From Flavobacteriaceae bacterium (GTDB taxonomy: Bacteria > Bacteroidota > Bacteroidia > Flavobacteriales > Flavobacteriaceae): DNA of 9,887 nt. The stretch covers positions 1 through 9,887 of the forward strand of contig JABHGH010000089.1 in assembly GCA_018672145.1 (NCBI GenBank), in the 5' to 3' direction. Of the stretch, positions 1 to 5,859 are shown in pieces. Numbering within the stretch: position 1 is the stretch's first letter; every line of letters starts with the position of its first letter. Below the pieces are notes generated by a model that was not told the origin of the DNA, made no database searches, and saw only the letters and a program-made list of their open reading frames with translations. The position numbers were made by a program, and so were the translations under genes.

Positions 1-272
1 CTCGTATGATGATGCAACGTGCAAATGTGGTTTTACTTGATGAACCAACAAACCACTTGGATTTAGAGTCCATTACAGCTTTTAACAATTCATTGATTAA
101 GTTTAAAGGCACAGTATTATTAACAACACATGATCATGCCTTTGCTCAATCTGTCGGCAACCGAATTGTAGAGTTGACCCCTAAGGGAATTATTGATCGT
201 TATATGACTTTTGACGAGTACATGTCAGATGAAAAGGTAAAAGAGTTGCGAGATAAGATGTACGCATCCTAA
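1..272 (+). CDS. ABC-F family ATPase, C-terminal fragment (5' end outside window)
   Basis: This is the last ~90 residues of a duplicated-cassette ATPase of the ABC-F class, soluble proteins that act on the ribosome rather than in membrane transport. The reading frame is open to the left edge (CGT, then three ATG codons), so the ATGs are internal and the gene begins outside the window. Visible motifs are the Walker B and D-loop of the second nucleotide-binding domain (VVLLDEPTNHLD, about residues 8-19 of the fragment) and the H-loop TTHDHAF. They are followed by the typical ABC-F tail with 'RIVELTPKGIIDRY' and a 'TFDEYM' segment. The tail resembles the E. coli YbiT/EttA type, but subfamily cannot be fixed without the interdomain linker. 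The TAA stop overlaps the stop codon of the convergent DUF2007 gene. Family assignment is firm; the exact paralogue is not. Confidence 0.9.
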   Translation, partial: RMMMQRANVVLLDEPTNHLDLESITAFNNSLIKFKGTVLLTTHDHAFAQSVGNRIVELTPKGIIDRYMTFDEYMSDEKVKELRDKMYAS

Positions 273-481
273 AGCACTTCTTTCGCCCGTTCGTATTCAT
301 CTTTATGCACCAAAACTTGAACCTCATCGCCCAGAGCTGGAATAGCAAATCCTGATCTTGCCGCAGAGGTTTGTTGGTCTTTTGTGATTGGCTGAATACC
401 AATTTCTTTTAGGTCATAAATAATGCGCCCAGCCTCAATATTACTCCCTCTAAAAATTAAGATATAATCAGCAGCCATCAT
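269..481 (-). CDS. DUF2007-domain small protein (putative signal-transducing protein)
   Basis: A 70-residue soluble protein with the pattern of the DUF2007 family: an N-terminal beta strand (DYILIFRGSN), a helix with an 'EIGIQPITKD' turn, a small linker, and a final strand/helix 'EVQVLVHKDEYERAKEVL'. Family members are about this length and have a ferredoxin-like, PII-like look; the database name 'signal transducing' is not backed by a known reaction. The start is the first of two tandem ATG codons. It overlaps the TGA stop of the upstream membrane-protein gene as ATGA (478-481), so translation is probably coupled. There is no Shine-Dalgarno sequence. The TAG stop (269-271) overlaps the TAA of the convergent ABC-F gene, and no terminator hairpin lies between them. 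Family call is strong; function is unknown. Confidence 0.85.
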   Translation of the reverse strand: MMAADYILIFRGSNIEAGRIIYDLKEIGIQPITKDQQTSAARSGFAIPALGDEVQVLVHKDEYERAKEVL

Positions 482-1128
482 GAGTTGTAATAGGTGCTAT
501 CCCAGATGGCACGGTTAAAATTTTTCCCTGTTGCGAATGCATAATAAATAACAATAGCAGCAATTGATTTAAACATAAAGAGAAAAATTAATAAGAAATC
601 AGACCAAGTGGGTTGTGCGCTAAAGAGATTGAGTGGAAGAAAAAATGTTAAAATAAAACTCAATGCTACAAGCGAAATCACACTTGTAATAATGTTTTTA
701 AAAGGCCACACCAACAGACGCCGAAGTGGATGTAAATCATTTCCCCATTTATGAATGAGGTAATAGTAGTTGTTTCCCATTGGGACAAACAACAAAGGGT
801 CATCTGCATTTTTAAGTTTAAAAAGAGATGAAGGAGCAACAATTTTTAGATTTTGGAGTTTTGTATCATGCTCTTTTTCAATGGTTTTGATTTTTTGTTT
901 AGCTGTTATAGGAACATCTCCTTTAAACAACGTGAAATCTAAAAAACGCAATCTGTAATTAACACAAGTTTTTTTGATTGCGTCTCTATGAAAAATACGT
1001 TTGGTGTCTAATAAATCAAAGTCAAATTCGTTGACATTTTTTTTGAGTAACTCCGTTTCTTTTGGAGGGATTTCTAATAGAGACTGGGAATGAAGCAAAG
1101 CTTCATGGAGGTTTACTGATGATATCAT
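478..1128 (-). CDS. Unrecognised two-helix membrane protein, 216 aa
   Basis: I do not recognise a named family. With the ATG at 1128 the product has 216 residues: a hydrophilic, mixed-charge N-terminal part of ~140 residues, then two hydrophobic segments at about 145-168 and 176-199, and a short C-terminal tail (FNRAIWDSTYYNS). Arginines and a lysine flank the first helix (R136, R137, K144), and GKNFNR follows the second. By the positive-inside rule both ends should be cytoplasmic with a very short outside loop. A dense aromatic stretch, 'FVPMGNNYYYLIHKWGNDL' (114-132), precedes the first helix and looks like a conserved core. A TTG in the same frame at 1152 would add eight residues (mostly lysine), but it lies inside a promoter-like box, so I prefer ATG 1128. 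The stop codon overlaps the DUF2007 start, suggesting the two act together. Codon use looks like that of the neighbours. Confidence 0.8.
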   Translation of the reverse strand: MISSVNLHEALLHSQSLLEIPPKETELLKKNVNEFDFDLLDTKRIFHRDAIKKTCVNYRLRFLDFTLFKGDVPITAKQKIKTIEKEHDTKLQNLKIVAPSSLFKLKNADDPLLFVPMGNNYYYLIHKWGNDLHPLRRLLVWPFKNIITSVISLVALSFILTFFLPLNLFSAQPTWSDFLLIFLFMFKSIAAIVIYYAFATGKNFNRAIWDSTYYNS

Positions 1129-1149
1129 TTTTTTCTTTTTAGCAACAAT

Positions 1150-1181
1150 CAAATGTAGATAAAAGCAAAAACAATAACAAA
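1150..1181 (-). promoter_or_regulatory. Candidate Bacteroidota promoter for the membrane protein-DUF2007 pair
   Basis: Reading the minus strand, TTTG (1181-1178), a 20-base spacer and TACATTTG (1157-1150) match the -33 TTTG / -7 TAnnTTTG promoter of this phylum with no mismatch at fixed positions. A start site a few bases downstream would fall near 1145. That is inside the codons following the TTG at 1152 and about 17 bases before the ATG at 1128, so it decides in favour of the ATG start. The box sits in the 68-base gap after pheT. Confidence 0.6.
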
Positions 1182-1196
1182 AAATGATGATTTAGT

Positions 1197-3602
1197 TTAG
1201 CGTAATTCTGCTCCGAAATCGTTTTGAATTCGATGTTGAATTTTGGACATCACTTTATCTACTTGCTTGTCAGTTAGCGTTTTAGCGTGATCACTCAGGG
1301 TGAAACTCAGTCCGTATGATTTTTTGCCTTCTGGGATACCCTTACCTTCGTACACATCGAAGAGTTGTATGCTTGTCAGCAATTTCTTTTCAGTTTCTAA
1401 TGCTACTTTTCGCAAGGATTCAAAAGCTATGTTACTATCGATAAGCAACGCCATATCCCGCTTTACGGATGGGAATTTTGAAATAGGGCGAGCCTTGATT
1501 TTTTTGTCTTTGGCAAGGGTTGTAAACTTTTCCCAGTCAATTTCAGCGACGAATACAACAGTCTCTTCATCAATATTTTCAAAAGCTCCTGAATCTAGTT
1601 GACCAATAGTAGCAAATTGATTCTGATTGCTCTCCAATGATATACCATCAATTAGCTGTTCACTTTCGGGCAACAAATTCTCAGTGTATTCAACTCCCTC
1701 TCTGCGGCATATAGCTTCGATCACTCCTTTAAGATAGAAAAAGTCACTTTTGTTTTCTGTACCTCGCCAATGACTTTCGTTTTGATTTCCGACCACTCCA
1801 AGTATAAGCTGATGATTTTGATGATATTCTTCAGATGATTTATGGTAAACATTCCCAAATTCAAATAACTTACAATTGGTTGTTCTACGGTTAATATTAT
1901 AACTTATGACCTCTGTCAGCCCTCCATAAAGTGAGGTGCGCATGGCAGATAGTTCTTGACTTAACGGATTGACAAGTGTTACGACACCCTCTTTTTCTTT
2001 TTTTGCGGGCTTGGTTATTGAGTTGTTATAAATCTCAAAAAAGCCAAGATTTACCAATTGATTACTCACTCGTCTTTCTAAATGGTCTAATGGTTTACTA
2101 CCTTCCGGCATTGATGTTGAAAGAGCATCCGAAAAGTCAATATTGTTGTACCCGTACACCCTTAATATTTCTTCCACTACGTCGGCAGGACGTGTCACAT
2201 CTACACGATATGAAGGAATCGATAAGCCCAAAGTTGTCTCCGAAACGTTGTTGATTTTAATATCCAATGAAGTCAGAATTGATTTGATTTCACCTCGAGG
2301 AATTTCTTGACCTACCAATTTGTTGATGTAATCAAATTGAATGATCAACTGTTTTGCTTCCACTTTATTTGGATAGTTGTCCGAAATTTCACTTGTAATC
2401 TTGCCGCCCGCTAGCTCCATAATTAACAAAGCAGCGCGTTTGAGAGCGTAATCACAGATTTGGATATCTATTCCGCGTTCAAAGCGAAAGGACGCGTCTG
2501 TGTTTAGCCCATGTCGTTTGGAGGTTTTACGAATCCGAACAGAATCGAAGAAAGCACTTTCCAAAAAGACATCCTTAGTTTTTTCAGTGATTCCAGAGGT
2601 TTCACCTCCAAAAACACCCGCAATACACATTGGTGTATCACCATCGCAAATCATCAAATCATCTTTATGAAGTTCTCTTTCTACACCATCCAGTGTTTTG
2701 AATTTTGTTCCCGCCTTTAATGTTTGAACCTTAACAGTGTTTGACTGAATGACATTTGCGTCAAAAGCATGCAAAGGTTGTCCAATTTCGTGTAATACAT
2801 AGTTAGTTGCATCAACGATATTGTTTATCGGCGTCAGCCCAATTGACTTTAACTTGTTTTGGATATGAGCAGGTGAGGGACCAACCGTAACGCCTGAAAT
2901 ACGTACGCCGCAATAGCGAGGTGCTGCTTTTGAGTCAATTACATTAACACGAATGGGTGTTTGTGCTTGATGAATTTGAAAATCATTAACACTCGGCGTA
3001 ATAAGTTCTGTTTGAATCCCTCGTTGCAGCCATCCAGCTTTGAGGTCTCTAGCAACACCTATATGACTCATCGCATCCGCTCGATTTGGTGTTAAACCAA
3101 TTTCAAAGACATGATCTTTCTCAAGGGCAAAAACTTTAGAACAGGGTGTGCCTACAGCCCATTTTTTGTCAAGAGTCATGATGCCATCATGGCTTTCACC
3201 AAGACCAATTTCATCTTCGGCACAAAGCATTCCCATACTGGCTTCTCCTCTAATTTTCGCCTTTTTGATTGTAAAGGGATCGCCATCAATAGGGTGGATG
3301 GTTGTACCTACAGTGGCAACTGCTACTTTTTGCCCTTTCGATACGTTAGGAGCACCGCATACGATAGATAGAGGCTCATCTAATCCAACAGAAACAGTCG
3401 TCAGCTTTAGCTTGTCCGCATTTGGATGCTGTTCGCAGGTCAAAACTTCTCCCACGACGACACCTTTTAGCATACCAGGGATGGATTCATATTTTTCGAT
3501 GCCTTCTACCTCCAATCCTAAATCAGTGAGAAGGTCCCCGACTTCAGTAACGCTCCAATCTGTTTGAACAAATTGCTGTAACCAATTAAAAGATATTTTC
3601 AT
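1197..3602 (-). CDS. pheT: Phenylalanine-tRNA ligase beta subunit
   Basis: Beta subunit of the (alpha-beta)2 phenylalanyl-tRNA synthetase, which charges tRNA-Phe in the cytoplasm. At 801 residues it has full length (E. coli PheT is ~795). Domains in order: N-terminal start 'MKISFNWLQQFV'; EMAP/tRNA-binding domain at about 40-150 with 'NADKLKLTTV' and 'GMLCAEDEIGLGESHDGI'; B3/B4 domain at about 215-400, which in the family carries editing activity, including 'GVFGG' and 'TDASFRFERG'; B5 domain at about 410-485 ending 'SYRVDVTRPADVVEEILRVYGY'; catalytic-like core at about 490-700; and C-terminal FDX-ACB anticodon-binding domain at about 704-801, beginning 'RPISKFPSVKRDMALLID'. The ATG has an AGGG eight bases upstream, the only Shine-Dalgarno-like sequence I see in the window, and a TATCTTTG -7 box. 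pheS is not adjacent, so the catalytic alpha subunit must be encoded elsewhere. The gene lies 51 bases after recG. Confidence 0.98.
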   Translation of the reverse strand: MKISFNWLQQFVQTDWSVTEVGDLLTDLGLEVEGIEKYESIPGMLKGVVVGEVLTCEQHPNADKLKLTTVSVGLDEPLSIVCGAPNVSKGQKVAVATVGTTIHPIDGDPFTIKKAKIRGEASMGMLCAEDEIGLGESHDGIMTLDKKWAVGTPCSKVFALEKDHVFEIGLTPNRADAMSHIGVARDLKAGWLQRGIQTELITPSVNDFQIHQAQTPIRVNVIDSKAAPRYCGVRISGVTVGPSPAHIQNKLKSIGLTPINNIVDATNYVLHEIGQPLHAFDANVIQSNTVKVQTLKAGTKFKTLDGVERELHKDDLMICDGDTPMCIAGVFGGETSGITEKTKDVFLESAFFDSVRIRKTSKRHGLNTDASFRFERGIDIQICDYALKRAALLIMELAGGKITSEISDNYPNKVEAKQLIIQFDYINKLVGQEIPRGEIKSILTSLDIKINNVSETTLGLSIPSYRVDVTRPADVVEEILRVYGYNNIDFSDALSTSMPEGSKPLDHLERRVSNQLVNLGFFEIYNNSITKPAKKEKEGVVTLVNPLSQELSAMRTSLYGGLTEVISYNINRRTTNCKLFEFGNVYHKSSEEYHQNHQLILGVVGNQNESHWRGTENKSDFFYLKGVIEAICRREGVEYTENLLPESEQLIDGISLESNQNQFATIGQLDSGAFENIDEETVVFVAEIDWEKFTTLAKDKKIKARPISKFPSVKRDMALLIDSNIAFESLRKVALETEKKLLTSIQLFDVYEGKGIPEGKKSYGLSFTLSDHAKTLTDKQVDKVMSKIQHRIQNDFGAELR

Positions 3603-3619
3603 TTGTTATCCCTAAGACG

Positions 3620-3649
3620 CAAAGATACGACGAAGATTTTTTGTTTGAA
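3620..3649 (-). promoter_or_regulatory. Candidate promoter for pheT
   Basis: In the recG-pheT gap the minus strand reads TATCTTTG (3627-3620), a perfect TAnnTTTG -7 box that ends 17 bases before the pheT ATG. The upstream element is TTC (3649-3647) after a 19-base spacer, one mismatch from TTG. This suggests pheT has its own start site in addition to any read-through from recG. Confidence 0.55.
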
Positions 3650-3653
3650 CGAT

Positions 3654-5759
3654 TTATGAAATGTACTTCCAAATCCCTTTTCCTGATTGAAGCAACTGTA
3701 ATGTATCGGCTATGGGTTTGTTGTTTACTTTGGTCAAGGCTGGATCATCCATGACTAATTTGATGGCTACTGCTCGCACTTTTGCCAATAATTCACCATC
3801 TTGATTTAGATCGGCAATACGTAACTGTAAAATACCGCTTTGCTGGGTTCCCATTAAATCACCTGGACCACGCAACTTGAGGTCAACTTCTGCAAGTTCA
3901 AATCCATCTTGGGTGCGAACCATCGATTGAATACGAGTTTTTGCATCATTAGAAAGCTTGTTTCCTGTCATCAGAACACAATAGCTTTTATCATCACCAC
4001 GACCCACTCGACCACGAAGCTGGTGTAGTTGTGATAAGCCAAAACGTTCGGCACTTTCAATAATCATTACACTCGCATTGGCTACGTGGACACCCACTTC
4101 AATCACTGTAGTTGCTACCATAATTTGGGTTTTTCTCTCAACAAATCGCTGCATTTCATAGGCTTTGTCTTCCGACTTCATACGTCCATGTACGATACTT
4201 ACTTGATAGACTGGTTGAGGGAAATCACGTGAAATACTTTCAAAACCATCCATTAAATCTTTATAATCCATCTTGGAAGACTCCTCAATTAAAGGATATA
4301 CAATATAGATTTGTTTGCCTTTTTTAATTTCAGCTTTAATGAATTGATTTATTGCTAGCCGATTGTTATCGGTTCTATGTGCAGTGGTAATCGGTTTCCT
4401 TCCAGGTGGCAATTCATCAATGATAGAATTTTCCAAATCACCATATAGTGTCATTGCCAAGGTTCGTGGAATAGGCGTAGCTGTCATTACCAAAATATGT
4501 GGTGGTATCTTGTTTTTCTTCCAAAGCTTTGCGCGTTGCGCTACTCCAAATCGATGTTGCTCGTCGATGATTGCAAACCCCAAATCATTAAAATGAACGG
4601 TAGGTTCTAAAATTGCATGTGTGCCCACCAATAATTGAAGCTTTCCGGAAAGTAATTCTTCGTGTAATTCCTTTCTTTCAGCTGTTTTGGATGACCCTGT
4701 AAGAAGTCTAACAGAAATTCCGAGTGGTTCTGCGATTTTTGATAGTGTTGTAAAGTGTTGCTGTGCAAGAATTTCGGTAGGGGCAACCATAGTGACTTGC
4801 TTTCCATTGTCAAATGCAATTAATGCGCTCAAAAATGCAACGATGGTCTTTCCAGACCCAACATCTCCCTGTAACAAGCGATTCATTTGTGCGCCACTTC
4901 CAAAATCACTTCGAATTTCTTTGATAACACGCTTTTGGGCAGTGGTCAGCGCAAAGGGAAGATGATTACTGTAAAAAGAATTAAAGTAATCACCAACTCT
5001 ATCAAACAGGTGTCCTTTAAATCTATTTTGTTGATCTCTTTTCTTTTGTAAGAGTTGAAGTTGAATAAAAAACAACTCTTCAAATTTTAGCCGATTTTGA
5101 GCTTGTTCAAGTTCTTTCAGGTTTTTAGGAAAATGAATGGCTCGTAAAGCATCCGTTGCGCCAATTAATCGATGCGTAGAAAGAATGTCATCTGAAAGTG
5201 TTTCTCGTACGCCAACTCGCAATTCTTCGAAAAGATGATGCATGATTTGACGCATCGTTCGGTTGGTGATGTTTCGATTAGCCAACTTTTCTGTTGAAGG
5301 ATAAACAGGTTGAAAAATGGCATTTTTTTTCTTTTGGCTTGGATCTTCCTCATCAAGTTCTGGATGAGCAATAGAGCACCTTGGTCCATACCACATGAGA
5401 CGACCGAAAGCAGTGTAAGGCACGTTTGTTTTTAGTTGTTTTTGAATCCATTGATGACCACGAAACCAAACCAGTTCAATTTCACCAGTTGAATCGCTAA
5501 AGGTTGCGACCAAACGTTTTCCTTTCGATTGCTTGATCAGTCGAATGTCTGTAATTTTCCCAACCACTTGCACATCTGCTTGCACTTTTGGTAGTTGAGC
5601 AATGGAATAGAAACGGGTTCGATCGACATATCGATTGGGGAAATGATAGAGCAAGTCCTTACAGGTTGAAATGCCTAATTCTTTTCGAAGCAATATACCT
5701 CGATTAGGACCAACTCCTTTCAAATATTCAATCGGCTTTTCCAACAATGCAGCTGCCAT
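3654..5759 (-). CDS. recG: ATP-dependent DNA helicase RecG
   Basis: RecG is a superfamily 2 double-strand translocase that remodels stalled forks and branch-migrates Holliday junctions. The 701-residue product has family length. It begins with the RecG N-terminal region ('PIEYLKGVGPNRG', 9-21) and an OB-fold wedge domain (about 60-150). The helicase domains follow: Walker A GDVGSGKT (298-305), motif Ia 'APTEILAQQH', DEQH box (399-402), motif III 'MTATPIPRT', 'HGRMK' before the second RecA-like domain, motif 'TTVIEVG', and motif VI 'QLHQLRGRVGRG' (R582-G588 region). The C-terminal RecG/TRG segment is present ('LRGPGDLMGTQQSG'). One oddity is 'GVHVANAS', where the family usually has GVDVPNAS or GVNVPNAS (H558, A560). 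The start is fixed because no earlier Met exists and residue 5 onward matches the family. It is divergent from uvrD, 100 bases away, and pheT follows 51 bases downstream. Confidence 0.98.
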   Translation of the reverse strand: MAAALLEKPIEYLKGVGPNRGILLRKELGISTCKDLLYHFPNRYVDRTRFYSIAQLPKVQADVQVVGKITDIRLIKQSKGKRLVATFSDSTGEIELVWFRGHQWIQKQLKTNVPYTAFGRLMWYGPRCSIAHPELDEEDPSQKKKNAIFQPVYPSTEKLANRNITNRTMRQIMHHLFEELRVGVRETLSDDILSTHRLIGATDALRAIHFPKNLKELEQAQNRLKFEELFFIQLQLLQKKRDQQNRFKGHLFDRVGDYFNSFYSNHLPFALTTAQKRVIKEIRSDFGSGAQMNRLLQGDVGSGKTIVAFLSALIAFDNGKQVTMVAPTEILAQQHFTTLSKIAEPLGISVRLLTGSSKTAERKELHEELLSGKLQLLVGTHAILEPTVHFNDLGFAIIDEQHRFGVAQRAKLWKKNKIPPHILVMTATPIPRTLAMTLYGDLENSIIDELPPGRKPITTAHRTDNNRLAINQFIKAEIKKGKQIYIVYPLIEESSKMDYKDLMDGFESISRDFPQPVYQVSIVHGRMKSEDKAYEMQRFVERKTQIMVATTVIEVGVHVANASVMIIESAERFGLSQLHQLRGRVGRGDDKSYCVLMTGNKLSNDAKTRIQSMVRTQDGFELAEVDLKLRGPGDLMGTQQSGILQLRIADLNQDGELLAKVRAVAIKLVMDDPALTKVNNKPIADTLQLLQSGKGIWKYIS

Positions 5760-5763
5760 AGAA

Positions 5764-5771
5764 CAAATTTA
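5764..5771 (-). promoter_or_regulatory. Possible -7 box for recG, very close to the start codon
   Basis: The minus strand reads TAAATTTG, a fit to TAnnTTTG, ending only 4 bases before the recG ATG (5759). I find no TTG-type -33 element at the expected distance, so this may be chance in AT-rich DNA. If real, transcription would begin at or next to the ATG. Confidence 0.3.
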
Positions 5772-5825
5772 ATTTTTTTCGTTTAAAAATGTTGATAAAC
5801 TATGGAGCTAGCTTAAAACATGGCA

Positions 5826-5855
5826 TTGATTTTCTTTTTTTTCCACGTACTTTCG
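5826..5855 (+). promoter_or_regulatory. Candidate promoter for the uvrD operon
   Basis: TTG (5826-5828), a 19-base spacer and TACTTTCG (5848-5855) fit the Bacteroidota -33/-7 arrangement, with one mismatch in the -7 box (C for T). The box ends 4 bases before the GTG start of uvrD, leaving room for essentially no 5' leader. Confidence 0.45.
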
Positions 5856-5859
5856 TGTT

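Noticed and set aside
3148..3567. 139-codon open frame on the + strand opposite pheT
   Set aside because: Fully antisense to the conserved tRNA-binding region of PheT, with low-complexity serine/proline-rich translation and no recognisable motif or promoter.
5806..5813. Palindrome AGCTAGCT in the recG-uvrD spacer as an operator
   Set aside because: A single 8-base palindrome with no second copy or flanking symmetry is within chance expectation; kept only as a remark.
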